DNA of 64,000 nt from Methanoculleus formosensis (GCF_025384765.1 NZ_VHLL01000002.1:124001-188000), one strand, 5' to 3'; counted from the first letter of the stretch, positions 17,347-28,809 are shown. Translations and numbers: made by a program. The notes: generated from the letters alone by a model not told the origin.

Positions 17347-17975
17347 ACCGCCGCGCTCTCCGCCCGGCGGGCGAGTTCCCGGAGCACCGTCCGTGCGAGA
17401 GACACGTTGCCGTAGTCCCGCTCCCGGACGACGTCGCGGATGCAGGCCGGCACCTCGACGACCCCTTCGGCCTCCCGGATCTCGGCCTCGAGCGCCGCGA
17501 GATCCCGCCTCTCCCGCATCCGATCCCGGTGCCAGACCGCGGACCCCCGCTCCGGGTCGATCGAGAGGACTGCCTCGTAACATTCCATCGCTTCGTCGTA
17601 GCGGCAGATCACCCCGAGCACCCAGCCCCGGCTCTGCCAGGCGAGAACGTGCTCCGGGTCAAGGCCGAGCGCCAGGTCAAAGCAGGCGACCGCATCTTCA
17701 TGCTCCCCGAGGTGCGCGAGGGCGTAGCCCTTCCGCTGCCATGCCGTCGCATCGCCGGGGTCGAGGCTGAGCGCCCGGTCGAAACAGGCGGCCGCCTCGG
17801 CGTAGCGGCCGGCCTTGATGAGCGCAAAACCCTTTCTCCGCCAGAGGAGAGGGTCGGCGGGGGAGAGCTCAAGTGCTTCATCGTAACAGACGACCGCATC
17901 GCTGAAACATCCGGTGGTGCAGAGGACCCGACCCCTCCGATACCACCGCTCAGTATCCTCATCTCCTGTCGTCAT
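17334..17975 (-). CDS. TPR-repeat protein
   Basis: A 213-residue protein with four or five tetratricopeptide repeats (e.g. LLWRRKGFALIKAGRYAEAA, ATAWQRKGYALAHLGEHEDA, VLAWQSRGWVLGVICRYDEA), each with the A-x-x-x-F/Y-D-x-A-L spacing, followed by a charged helical C-terminus. It is presumably a protein-interaction scaffold; no partner is evident. The ATG at 17975 is preferred over a TTG at 17996; neither has a clear ribosome site. Confidence 0.8.
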   Translation of the reverse strand: MTTGDEDTERWYRRGRVLCTTGCFSDAVVCYDEALELSPADPLLWRRKGFALIKAGRYAEAAACFDRALSLDPGDATAWQRKGYALAHLGEHEDAVACFDLALGLDPEHVLAWQSRGWVLGVICRYDEAMECYEAVLSIDPERGSAVWHRDRMRERRDLAALEAEIREAEGVVEVPACIRDVVRERDYGNVSLARTVLRELARRAESAAVQGR

Positions 17976-18037
17976 CGAACCAGAAAGGGGGACCAACCCA
18001 TAAGAAGATAACCCGTTCGAGCACGAAGTACCTACAC

Positions 18038-18544
18038 ATGACAGAGAGGATTCTTGTTGCCTACGCCACCCGTTACGGCTCGACCGCAGAAGTGGCGGAG
18101 GCGATTGGCGAAGAACTCCGCAGATCAGGCGCCGATGTTGATGTAATGCCGGTGAGCGAGGTCCGGGACCTCTCCCCGTACCGGGCCGCCGTCATCGGGA
18201 GCCCGATCTACATGGGGAAGTGGCTCCCGGAACCGCAGGTCTTCATCGAGAAGAACCAGAACCACCTCCGCACCATCCCGGTCGCCTACTTCGCCGTGGG
18301 CCTCACGGTCACGGACAGAAGCCCCGAGATCCTCAGGAAAGCGGAGGCATCGATGGACGCCGTCAGGATGCTCGTCAACCCGGTGGAGGTCGGTATCTTC
18401 CCGGGCAGACTGGAGAGCGGCGGCCTCTCCTTCACCGACCGCACCATCATCAAGATGATCCGGGCAAAGACCGGGGACTTCCGCGACGTTCAGGTCGTCC
18501 GCGCCTGGGCGCAGGCGGTCTGCCGGAAGTTCATGGCGGCGTGA
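18038..18544 (+). CDS. Flavodoxin-domain protein (HemG-like)
   Basis: A 168-residue FMN-binding flavodoxin. The phosphate loop is YATRYGSTAEVAEAI at residues ~8-22, then VIGSPIYMGKW at the isoalloxazine site, as in menaquinone-dependent protoporphyrinogen oxidase HemG and related domains. In methanogens such proteins are more likely general flavin redox carriers. A single gene, divergent from the TPR gene. Confidence 0.85.
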   Translation: MTERILVAYATRYGSTAEVAEAIGEELRRSGADVDVMPVSEVRDLSPYRAAVIGSPIYMGKWLPEPQVFIEKNQNHLRTIPVAYFAVGLTVTDRSPEILRKAEASMDAVRMLVNPVEVGIFPGRLESGGLSFTDRTIIKMIRAKTGDFRDVQVVRAWAQAVCRKFMAA

Positions 18545-18599
18545 TCAGCGGCCAAAGAAGCCTCCCTTTTCTCGTCAGAGGTGTCGCACCGCACAAAAA

Positions 18600-18612
18600 A
18601 GTGCTTATAGGA
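18600..18612 (+). promoter_or_regulatory. TATA box for the ACT-MBL gene
   Basis: GTGCTTATAGG with an A-rich BRE-like run (CACAAAAAA) immediately upstream, about 35 bases before the GTG start at 18641; this predicts a very short leader. Confidence 0.45.
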
Positions 18613-18640
18613 CGGTCGCTCACCTCTATGGAATCATAAG

Positions 18641-20170
18641 GTGAACCGGGTGAATAAATATTCTTTTGTCGCCAGAGTGCCCGATAAACCGGGCACGCTG
18701 CATCGCGTGGCCGAGATCGTCAAGTCCTACTCCGGTAACATCATCCGCATCCAGTACGACCGCCGGATCGATCCCGCCACGGTCTTCTTTGAGGTTGCCG
18801 CGGAACCGGAGGGATACTCCCGGATGAAAGAAGACCTCCATGCGCTCGGCTACCTCCAGGAGTCGCTCCCCACCCTCGGATTTCTCAAATTCTCCGTATA
18901 CCTCCCTCACGAGCCCGGATCCCTCTTCGAGCTCCTCACCTACATCACCGGGGCGGGGGCGAACATCGCCTACATCGACTTCGACGACCGGCGGTGCGAC
19001 CCCGGCAGAGTCACCATCAGCCTGAACGTCGAAGAGACCGCGATCGTCGAGAGCCTGCTCGACCGGCTGAAGTCCCGCTACCGGCTTGAGATCCTCGAGT
19101 ATGACACCACCGGCGAGCAGCTCGACGACACCGTCTTCTACGTCCGGTTCGCCCAGGCGGTGCGAGGACTGATCGGGACGGCGGAGGACGAGTTCCTGCT
19201 CTCGCTCCTGCAGGACGTCAACCACATCGTCCAGGAATTGAACAGCCTCGGCCAGGATCCAAGAGAGGTCTTCGAGTCCATCCTCCGCACCGGCCGGACG
19301 CTCAAGAACACGACCGGCGATGGGTTCTACGCCGACGTCCAGCGGATCGCCCTCACCGACGACGTCGAGGTCTTCTGCTTCCAGATGCCGGGCGGCGGGA
19401 ACATCTTCCTGCTCCGCGCCCCGGACGAGACGGTGATGATCGATACCGGATACGGGGTTTACCACGAAGACGCCGTCCGGATGTTCCGGCACTACGACCT
19501 CGGGGATCCGGGGAAGCTCAACCAGATCTACATCACCCACGCCGACGCCGACCACTGCGGGGCGGCGGGGTTCTTCGACGCAACGGCGTATACGCACACC
19601 GGGTCGCTCGAGATCATCCGCCGGGCAAACCGGGCCTACGGGTCGCGCAGCGAGTCCTCGATCCTCGAAGAGGTCTACACGACCGTCATCAACCTCTTCT
19701 CGCAGTTCACTCCCCCGAAGAACCCGGAGGTCTTTGCAGCGGGACGGATCGGGATGCGCTCGATCTTTCCCATCCTCGCACGCTTCAGGGTCCACGACCT
19801 CGAGTTCGAGGTGCTGGAATCCCTTGGCGGGCACATGCACGGCCAGGTCTACTTCTTCTGCCCCACACACGGGATCATCTTCACCGCCGACACCCTGATC
19901 AACTTCGGAAGCCTCGACGAGGAGCGGAAGCGCTACAACTCGCTTGCCGACTTCCTGGTCACCTCGGTCAACGTCGACAGCGACCGTGCACGCCAGGAGA
20001 GGAAGGCGTTGCTTGAGTTGATCCGGGAAACGGACGAAGAACTCGCCCCGGCCGGCCGCCGGTGCCTGGTCGCATGCGGTCACGGCGCCATATCCGTCCT
20101 CTCGGACGGGAGACTGGAGGCGGTCGGGGAGATCGAGCGCTACCGGGCAAAAGAGCCGGGAGAAGGTTAG
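18641..20170 (+). CDS. Two ACT domains fused to a metallo-beta-lactamase fold
   Basis: A 509-residue protein. Residues ~5-75 (FVARVPDKPGTLHRVAEIV) and ~85-165 (FSVYLPHEPGSLFELLTYI) are ACT domains, which usually bind amino acids. A ~75-residue helical linker follows, then a metallo-beta-lactamase domain with GGNIFLLRAPDETVMIDTG and the zinc motif HADADHCG, and later metal ligands at GGHMHGQ and FTADTL. This suggests a ligand-regulated hydrolase or a flavodiiron-like thiol-binding MBL; the substrate is unknown. The GTG start at 18641 is preferred because the protein begins VNKYSFVARVP directly at the ACT domain. Confidence 0.85.
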   Translation: MNRVNKYSFVARVPDKPGTLHRVAEIVKSYSGNIIRIQYDRRIDPATVFFEVAAEPEGYSRMKEDLHALGYLQESLPTLGFLKFSVYLPHEPGSLFELLTYITGAGANIAYIDFDDRRCDPGRVTISLNVEETAIVESLLDRLKSRYRLEILEYDTTGEQLDDTVFYVRFAQAVRGLIGTAEDEFLLSLLQDVNHIVQELNSLGQDPREVFESILRTGRTLKNTTGDGFYADVQRIALTDDVEVFCFQMPGGGNIFLLRAPDETVMIDTGYGVYHEDAVRMFRHYDLGDPGKLNQIYITHADADHCGAAGFFDATAYTHTGSLEIIRRANRAYGSRSESSILEEVYTTVINLFSQFTPPKNPEVFAAGRIGMRSIFPILARFRVHDLEFEVLESLGGHMHGQVYFFCPTHGIIFTADTLINFGSLDEERKRYNSLADFLVTSVNVDSDRARQERKALLELIRETDEELAPAGRRCLVACGHGAISVLSDGRLEAVGEIERYRAKEPGEG

Positions 20171-21477
20171 GGAGCGGCCGACCCCTTCTCGCCGAAGAGG
20201 GCGATCAGCGCGCCGATGACGACCATCACCCCGCCGACCATCAGCACGAGAGAGCCCAGCTGGGTGAGGAGGAGGAGGGTCGAGACGATCCCGACGGCCG
20301 GGATGAGCGGGAACCTGCCGATGTTGCCCGGTATCCGGAACGGTCGGGCCACGTCCGGAGCGCGGTAGCGGAGCAGGATCACGGAGGCGTTGATGATGGC
20401 AAACGTCACGAAGAGCGTGAAGTTCGTGATGCTTGCAACGAAGTCGATCTCGCCGGCAAAGAGGAAGACGATGGAGGCGAGTGCGACGGCGATGGTTGCC
20501 GCCCAGGGCGTCCGCGTCCGGCGGTGCACCCGGGCGAAGACCGAAGGGAGCGAGGAGGAGGAGGCCATTCCGTAGAGGATCCGGGACGACGCCATCATCA
20601 TCAGGAGGGCGGTGTTTGCCGTAGCAAAGAGGGCGATGACGGAGATAAGGGTGAACGCCGCAGGGCCGAGAGCGACGGCCGCGACCTCGGCGAAGGGCGC
20701 CCGGGAGGCGGCGAGCTGTTCCCACCCGACGACCGAGACGGCAGCGAGTGAGACCAGGATGTAGAGAAGGACAGAGATGACGAGCGCGATCATCAGGGCG
20801 CGGGGGATGGTTTGTTCCGGGTCTTTGGTCTCCTCCGAGAGTTTCACGATCTCCTCAAACCCCATGTAGGCGAAGAAGACGAGTGCGGAGGCCTGCAGGA
20901 GACCTGGAACCCCGAAGGGCATCTCGAGATAGTCCACCCGGCCAAGGTACGGGAGGCCGATCAGGATGACCATGACGATCCCCCCGACCTCGATGAGCGT
21001 CATGGCGACGGCGGCCCGGGCGGTCTCCCTGATGCCGTAGAGGAGGACCCCGGTAAGGACGAGGAGGAGGAGGATCGCGGCGGGGAGAGCCGGGACGCCG
21101 AAGAGGTCCGAGAAGTAGCCGGAGAACCCGAGCGAGACGGTCGCGGCCCCGAGGATCCCGGAGAGGGCGATCAGCCACCCGACGACGAAGGCGAGCCTCC
21201 TCCCGAAGGCGTTTCTAACGTACTCGAACTCGGCGCTCGCACGGGGGTACATCGACGAGAGTTCGGCGTAACCGAGCGCGCTGAAACCGGCGATGGCCGC
21301 AGCGATGGCAAACGTCAGCCAGACGGCGTTTCCGGCCATGCCGGCCGCTTCCCCGAGCAGGGCATAGATCCCGGCCCCGAGGATGATCCCGACGCCCGAG
21401 AGGGTGACCGCGGGAAGGCCGAGTTCGCGCCGGAGTTTCGTTCCGGGAGCCGGGGAGGCCCGGTCCTCGTTTGGCAT
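20167..21477 (-). CDS. APC-superfamily amino-acid permease
   Basis: A 436-residue transporter with about 12 hydrophobic segments. The first helix carries GVGIILGAGIYALLGEAAG, the unwound GxG substrate site of APC transporters, and ALVFFAYMGFEEIVKLSEE marks helix 6. The start at 21477 (MPNEDRASPAPG) has AGGATT seven bases upstream; the frame is open to 21540 without support. Its 3' end overlaps the ACT-MBL gene by four bases convergently, so an amino-acid link between them is tempting but unproven. Confidence 0.9.
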   Translation of the reverse strand: MPNEDRASPAPGTKLRRELGLPAVTLSGVGIILGAGIYALLGEAAGMAGNAVWLTFAIAAAIAGFSALGYAELSSMYPRASAEFEYVRNAFGRRLAFVVGWLIALSGILGAATVSLGFSGYFSDLFGVPALPAAILLLLVLTGVLLYGIRETARAAVAMTLIEVGGIVMVILIGLPYLGRVDYLEMPFGVPGLLQASALVFFAYMGFEEIVKLSEETKDPEQTIPRALMIALVISVLLYILVSLAAVSVVGWEQLAASRAPFAEVAAVALGPAAFTLISVIALFATANTALLMMMASSRILYGMASSSSLPSVFARVHRRTRTPWAATIAVALASIVFLFAGEIDFVASITNFTLFVTFAIINASVILLRYRAPDVARPFRIPGNIGRFPLIPAVGIVSTLLLLTQLGSLVLMVGGVMVVIGALIALFGEKGSAAP

Positions 21478-21605
21478 GTACAATCCTATGCACCAGGAGC
21501 ATTTATGGATATCCGGGAGCCCCTGCCGGGGGATCGGCATGATCCGCCGTCCAGCCGGGGATACCGCTGCCGGAACGGGAGAAGAGGCCGCGGGACGGAA
21601 CAGCG

Positions 21606-21622
21606 CATAATGTATATATACC
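21606..21622 (+). promoter_or_regulatory. TATA box of hemerythrin gene
   Basis: ATAATGTATATATACCC, about 50 bases before the chosen ATG at 21672, is one of the clearest TATA elements in the window. Confidence 0.6.
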
Positions 21623-21671
21623 CGTCTCGCCCCTCATGGCCTCCCTGCAAGAGCGGGGGGGAAGTGACTCG

Positions 21672-22121
21672 ATGGCACAGAACGTTATCGATATCCTGAA
21701 GCAGGAGCACGAGGTGGTGCTCTCGCAGCTCTCGGAACTCGCGAGCAAGGGCACGAGCAGCCGGGAGCAGAAGTACAACACCATGAAGGAGAACCTCATA
21801 CCGCACATGGTAGGGGAGGAACAGGCCGTATACCCGAAGTTGATGGACGCAGGCATGAAGGAGATGGCCCTCGAGTCAATCGAGGAGCACAACGCGGTCA
21901 AGACGCTCCTATCCCAGCTCGACAGCGCATCGTCCTCAGAAGAAGACGTCTGGGTGGCGAAGATAACGGTGATCCAGGAGAACGTGCAGCACCACATCAG
22001 CGAGGAGGAGGAGCATATCTTCCCCGAGATGCAGCAGAAGATGAGCAGCAGCGACCTATCGGGTATGGGGAGCAGTTACGAAGAGGCAAAGAAGAGCGCG
22101 ATGCCGATGGCGGCACGCTGA
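21672..22121 (+). CDS. Hemerythrin-domain protein
   Basis: A 149-residue four-helix bundle with iron ligands visible as EHEVVLSQL, HMVGEEQAVYPKL, EHNAVKTLL and HHISEEEEHIFPEM. It binds O2, NO or iron at a di-iron site and in strict anaerobes is thought to act in oxygen or iron handling. The start at 21672 follows GGGGGAAGTGA; an in-frame ATG at 21636 lies too close to the TATA box. A second hemerythrin follows. Confidence 0.88.
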   Translation: MAQNVIDILKQEHEVVLSQLSELASKGTSSREQKYNTMKENLIPHMVGEEQAVYPKLMDAGMKEMALESIEEHNAVKTLLSQLDSASSSEEDVWVAKITVIQENVQHHISEEEEHIFPEMQQKMSSSDLSGMGSSYEEAKKSAMPMAAR

Positions 22122-22128
22122 GCGGCCG

Positions 22129-22156
22129 GGCGAAGGTGTCGGCACCTCTCTTTTTT
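22129..22156 (+). terminator. Hairpin plus T-run after first hemerythrin
   Basis: GGTGTCGGCACC (short inverted repeat) followed by CTCTCTTTTTT; lies just after the stop codon and before the next gene's own promoter. Confidence 0.55.
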
Positions 22157-22224
22157 GGCCGGGACATCCCGGGCGAAACCGTTAAGTCCCTCATCCCCTA
22201 TTCTCCCCCGGACGGAGGACGCAT

Positions 22225-22662
22225 ATGCCGCAGATTCTTGAACTGATCCGGGAGGACCACGGACTCATCGGGGTGCTCTTCGACGACCTCGAGAACAAAC
22301 CCGAGACCCGGGACGTCCGGTGCATCACACTGCGCCGGGAACTGACGGGCCACATGTACGCGGAGGAGGCCACGCTGTATGCATGGCTCCGGGATATGGT
22401 GCCGGAAGAGATCCGGAGGTCGCTCGACGAACATGATGCTGTTCGTGCTGTGCTTGTACGCTTCGAGAGAATACCGCTCCGGGACGACGCCTGGATGCCG
22501 GGGCTCCGCGAACTGAGGGGGGAGATCGAGGCGCACTTCGCGACGGAGGAGGGGAGGGTCTTTGCCCTGGCGGAGCAGCACCTCAGCCAGGACAACCTCT
22601 TTGAACTTGGCGAGACGTTCCGGCAGGAGAAAGAGGCGGCGGCACAGACTGCGGTGATCTGA
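22225..22662 (+). CDS. Hemerythrin-domain protein, second copy
   Basis: A 145-residue protein of the same fold: EDHGLIGVLFDDL, HMYAEEATLYAWL, EHDAVRAVLVRF and HFATEEGRVFALA supply the His/Glu ligands. It is divergent in sequence from the neighbour at 21672, so it is an old duplication or independent gain. ATG at 22225 follows GGACGGAGGACGCAT. The transcript is likely separate because a terminator precedes it. Confidence 0.86.
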   Translation: MPQILELIREDHGLIGVLFDDLENKPETRDVRCITLRRELTGHMYAEEATLYAWLRDMVPEEIRRSLDEHDAVRAVLVRFERIPLRDDAWMPGLRELRGEIEAHFATEEGRVFALAEQHLSQDNLFELGETFRQEKEAAAQTAVI

Positions 22663-23223
22663 CCTCCCGGTGCTCCACGGTCGCGGTCAGAGCACCGCGC
22701 CTCTGCCGCATGCGTGGGGCCGGGGGGAGAGACGGGCCACGAGAGGTCCCCGCCGGAGGTGGTGAACCTATCGAGTTAATGCCATTTATTCAACAAATGA
22801 ATAAAGTTAAATAGTTTAGATATATATTGAGAGTATGGTGCCACTGCATCTGCGGTGCATCATGAGAGCAACGGAATGCGGAGGAACTGGAATACCAGAT
22901 GAAGATCCCCCGTTGGCAAGAGGCTGATGAAGTAACGATCACGCCCTGAATTCTCATAAGCATCAACGTAATGAACCAGCAGGTCACCCGGGAGGAGCTG
23001 AAGGGGACGCGAACCGTCATCCGGGTGCCTCTGGAAACGCCATGGAAGCCGGGCGGGAACGGTGTCACCATCCCCGCCCAACCTATTCTACCGCTGCTTT
23101 CCTCCATGGGCTCTCCGTAGAAGCGGATTCATCCCGGACTGGTGGCAAAATATATCGTTTACATATCCCGAAAGTAAACCACATTAACAACTATTATCCA
23201 TGCAGAAGTCTGATTGACCTTCT
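22663..23223. other. Intergenic region upstream of fwdDB
   Basis: No confident gene. It holds an inverted repeat ATTTATTC/GAATAAA (22790-22805), a TATA-like AAAGTTAAATA (22803-22813), an RNA-hairpin candidate at 22835-22863, a short frame 22971-23120 (MNQQVTREELKGTRTVIRVP, 49 residues, unrecognised) and an AAAATATATCG element at 23147-23157 which is the likely fwdDB promoter. Confidence 0.45.
22835..22863 (+). ncRNA. Candidate structured leader or small RNA hairpin
   Basis: ATGGTG and CACTGC pair with GCGGTG and CATCAT around an ATCT loop, giving 12 base pairs (two G-U type) with one bulged C. It starts 32 bases after AAAGTTAAATA, about where transcription from that TATA would begin. A matching promoter and ATGGTGC start is found at 25030-25069. 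Confidence 0.3.
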
Positions 23224-24987
23224 ATGGACGTTCTCATCACGAGCGGGAGGACGATCGCCCAGGGCGGAGAACTCTACTACAAAGACATGCCCCGGTACTC
23301 CGAAGAGACGGCACGCTGTTTCGTCAACCCGTTCGATCTCCTGGAACTCGGCGCGGCGGCAGGCGACTCTCTTCTCCTCTCAACCGCCACAGGAGAAGAA
23401 GTCTTCACCGCCACACCCTGCGACGATCTCGTCTCCGGGACCGTGTTCATCCCCTGCGGGCCGCACGCAAATGCCATCCTGCATGCGACCACGCGGGGGA
23501 CCGGTGCCCCTGACTACAAGTGGCTGAAAGGGACGGTGACCCCGACACGGAGACCCCCGCGGTCGGGCTGGGATATCCTCATCGAGGAAGGCGGGGCCGC
23601 ATGCCCTCCGGTGCCGGCACTCCCCGGCGGAGAAGACGACGAAGTCGTGACCGTCAGCGATGTCGTCTGCCCGCTCTGTGGGTGCCTCTGCGATGACCTC
23701 GTCGTGGAGGTCGGGGACGGGGCCGTCAGGTCGGTCGATAACGCATGTTCGCTCGGCTCAGAGAAGTTCCTCTCGCAGAGCCGTCTTACGCACCCGATAT
23801 CGAACGATGGAGGCACCTGGAGCGCGATCGACTTTCAGGGGGCGATCCGGTATACCGCAGAGGTGCTCGCCGACGCCGAACGACCGCTCCTCTTTGGGTG
23901 GAGCGGGACGTCCGCGGAGGCACAGTGCATCGGCATCCATATTGCCGAAGCGATCGGGGGCGTCATCGACAACTGTTCGTCGATCTGTCACGGCCCCTCG
24001 ATCATGGGCATCCAGGAGGCGGGCCACCCGGGGTGCACGCTCGGTACCGTGAAGAACCGGGCCGACGTCGTGATCTACTGGGGCTCAAATCCCATCGAGT
24101 CGCACCCGCGCCACCTTTCCCGGTATACGACGTTCGTCAACGGGAAGTACCGGGAGAACGGGCACCATGACCGGATCCTCATCGTCGTGGATATCAGGAA
24201 GACCGATACCGCGAAGATCGCCGACGAGTTCATCCGGATCAAGCCGGGCGGGGATTACGCCGTCTTTTCAGCCCTGCGGGCAATCCTCAGGGGCCACGCA
24301 GACACCCTTCCCGCAACCGTCGCCGGCGTCCCGCGGGAGAGGTTGATCTGGCTCGCCGACCTCTGCAAAAACACCCGGTTCGGGGCGCTCTTCACGGGAA
24401 TAGGCCTGACCCAGTCCCGGGGCAGGTACAAGAACGTCAGGAACGCCATCCAGCTCGTCGACGAACTCAACCGGCATACGAAGTTCACCCTGACCCCCAT
24501 GCGCGGGCACTGGAATGTCAACGGCACCAACCAGACGTTCTCCTACCTCACGGGTTACCCCTACGGCGTCGATTTCTCCCGTGGGATACCTTACTACAAC
24601 CCCGGCGAGACGACGGCGGTCGACCTGCTCCGGCGGGGCGAGGCCGATGCATGCCTCATCATCGGCGCCGATCCCGGGGCGCACTTCCCGAGGAGGTGCA
24701 ACGAGCACCTTGCGAAGATCCCGACGATCGTCATCGATCCGTTCGTCTCGCTCAGCACCTCCTTTGCGGACCTCCACATCCCGGTCGCATGTGTGGGGAT
24801 CGACTGCGAGGGGACGGGCTACCGGATGGACTCCGTCCCGATCCGGATGAAGAAAGTTCTCTCCCTGGGTCTCCCAACCGACGAAGAGGTGCTGTCGCAG
24901 ATCCTCTCCCGGGTACAGGAGAGGCGCCAGCCATACGGCGTAAACGTCCAGAAGAGGGTCCCTTCAGAAGCGCCGCCGGTAGCATGA
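23224..24987 (+). CDS. fwdDB: Formylmethanofuran dehydrogenase, fused subunits D and B
   Basis: Part of the Mo/W enzyme that reduces CO2 onto methanofuran, the first step of methanogenesis. Residues ~1-125 match subunit D (molybdopterin-dinucleotide binding: GELYYKDMPRYSEETARCF; CGPHANAILHATT). Residues ~143-580 match catalytic subunit B, with a Cys cluster CPLCGCLCDD (149-158) and SSICHGPSIMG, whose Cys255 is the expected metal ligand (Cys rather than Sec). The two are usually separate genes; here they are one 587-residue chain joined by a Pro/Gly-rich linker. No other fwd subunit lies nearby. Confidence 0.9.
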   Translation: MDVLITSGRTIAQGGELYYKDMPRYSEETARCFVNPFDLLELGAAAGDSLLLSTATGEEVFTATPCDDLVSGTVFIPCGPHANAILHATTRGTGAPDYKWLKGTVTPTRRPPRSGWDILIEEGGAACPPVPALPGGEDDEVVTVSDVVCPLCGCLCDDLVVEVGDGAVRSVDNACSLGSEKFLSQSRLTHPISNDGGTWSAIDFQGAIRYTAEVLADAERPLLFGWSGTSAEAQCIGIHIAEAIGGVIDNCSSICHGPSIMGIQEAGHPGCTLGTVKNRADVVIYWGSNPIESHPRHLSRYTTFVNGKYRENGHHDRILIVVDIRKTDTAKIADEFIRIKPGGDYAVFSALRAILRGHADTLPATVAGVPRERLIWLADLCKNTRFGALFTGIGLTQSRGRYKNVRNAIQLVDELNRHTKFTLTPMRGHWNVNGTNQTFSYLTGYPYGVDFSRGIPYYNPGETTAVDLLRRGEADACLIIGADPGAHFPRRCNEHLAKIPTIVIDPFVSLSTSFADLHIPVACVGIDCEGTGYRMDSVPIRMKKVLSLGLPTDEEVLSQILSRVQERRQPYGVNVQKRVPSEAPPVA

Positions 24988-25362
24988 TGCGCGCCGCCGA
25001 GGTAAAGGCAAATAATTCGACTCGCGACAAAAGTTAAATATACTCAACCGCCAACAGATAGAATGGTGCTGCCGCAGTGGCGGGCATCCTTGAGATCCAA
25101 TCTTTAAACCTCAATTCCAACACCGGGAACGGGGAAGAGCCCGACCGGGCATCGTGCCGGATGTCCCGGGAGGCGCCTCAAGGGCGACAGGGATTGTTTC
25201 CGCTCTTCTCCACCCCCGTCTTTCGATTTTATGATACCATCATTGATAAAGCATGCGCTACGCAGAAGAAGAACGATCGATAACAGGCGTTCGCACGAGA
25301 AAGAAACAGAGTAAAAACTCAAAGAACAGCAAACTCAAAGAACAGTTTTCAGTGTAAAGGAA
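24988..25362. other. Intergenic region between fwdDB and the rRNA operon end
   Basis: No supported gene. AAAGTTAAATA at 25030-25040 followed 33 bases on by ATGGTGC (25063) copies the signature upstream of fwdDB and may drive a short RNA. The remainder is the 3' flank of the convergent rRNA operon. Confidence 0.4.
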
Positions 25363-25489
25363 GGTAATAGCAGCGAGTTGTGTTTCCCGAGGGCTCGCGC
25401 ACCTCAGTACCGCACATCACGTGAGAGGGCTTAACTTCTGGGTTCGGAATGGGTCCAGGTGTTTCCCCTCTGCTATGGCCGCTATTACC
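25363..25489 (-). rRNA. rrf: 5S ribosomal RNA
   Basis: The ends pair as GGTAATAGC with GCTATTACC, and the internal ACCTGGACCCATTCCGAACC / AGAAGTTAAGC segments are universal 5S features. Last rRNA of the minus-strand operon, followed upstream in the window by no T-run of note. Ends are estimated from the closing helix. Confidence 0.95.
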
Positions 25490-25491
25490 AA

Positions 25492-25563
25492 AGCCAAGGC
25501 CCGGACTTGAACCGGGGTGTAGTTGATCTGCAGTCAACCGCGTGGCCGCTCCGCCACCTTGGC
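25492..25563 (-). tRNA. tRNA-Cys (GCA)
   Basis: Minus strand: acceptor GCCAAGG with CCTTGGC, anticodon loop CTGCAGA (GCA), T-arm GGTTCAAGTCC. The discriminator base is U, the tRNA-Cys identity element. CCA is not encoded. It lies between 23S and 5S, three bases from the 5S gene. Confidence 0.93.
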
Positions 25564-25642
25564 AAGCTGTGTTACCTTACTATGTTCTCGCCCAATCTAT
25601 TTAAGGGTTACACCCTCATCAGATTCGGCTGTAAGGCGCTAT

Positions 25643-25677
25643 GGTGCGTACTCCGGATTTCGTCTGAGCTCAGCGGA
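25643..25677 (-). other. 3' strand of pre-23S processing stem (bulge-helix-bulge)
   Basis: Pairs with 28591-28625. GAGTACGCACC matches GGTGCGTACTC, and TCCGCTGAGCTC matches GAGTTCAGCGGA. Between them a 4-bp helix (CGTT with GACG) is flanked by a 3-base AAA bulge on each strand, here 25658-25660 and 28604-28606. This is the motif cut by the archaeal tRNA-splicing endonuclease. Confidence 0.85.
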
Positions 25678-28590
<2,913 letters not shown>

Positions 28591-28625
28591 TCCGCTGAAC
28601 TCATTTAACGTCCAGAGTACGCACC
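28591..28625 (-). other. 5' strand of pre-23S processing stem
   Basis: Partner of 25643-25677; contains GGTGCGTACTC, the CGTT helix half, the AAA bulge at 28604-28606 and GAGTTCAGCGGA. Confidence 0.85.
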
Positions 28626-28722
28626 TATACACAGCTTCGTCAGGTCAAAAGACCTTCAGCCCTTCCCCGGTGATTCACATCTCCGGGTGCATCGAAGGCA
28701 GGAAGGGATGCTTCCTGCCCAG

Positions 28723-28795
28723 TGGACTCAGGGGGATTTGAACCCCCGGCCTCCGCCTCGCAAAGGCGGCGCTCTTCCAACTGAGCTATGAGCCC
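28723..28795 (-). tRNA. tRNA-Ala (UGC)
   Basis: Acceptor GGGCTCA with TGAGTCC (one G-U pair), anticodon loop CTTTGCGAG (UGC), T-arm GGGGGTTCAAATCCCCC, discriminator A. It lies in the 16S-23S spacer, as in most euryarchaeal rRNA operons. Confidence 0.95.
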
Positions 28796-28809
28796 TAATC
28801 TCCCGTTGA

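Noticed and set aside
18626-20725. 699-codon minus-strand frame
   Set aside because: Antisense to the ACT-MBL gene and out of frame with the permease; low-complexity Arg/Asp/Val/Gly composition.
22921-22950. C/D box guide RNA (TGATGA ... CTGA)
   Set aside because: Only one C-like and one D-like box at loose spacing, with no C'/D' pair or terminal stem.
23224-24987. Formate dehydrogenase alpha subunit or other molybdopterin oxidoreductase
   Set aside because: The order D-domain first, then CPLCGCLCDD and ICHGPSIMG, fits FwdD/FwdB rather than FdhA, which has a single fused chain with the dinucleotide domain at the C-terminus.
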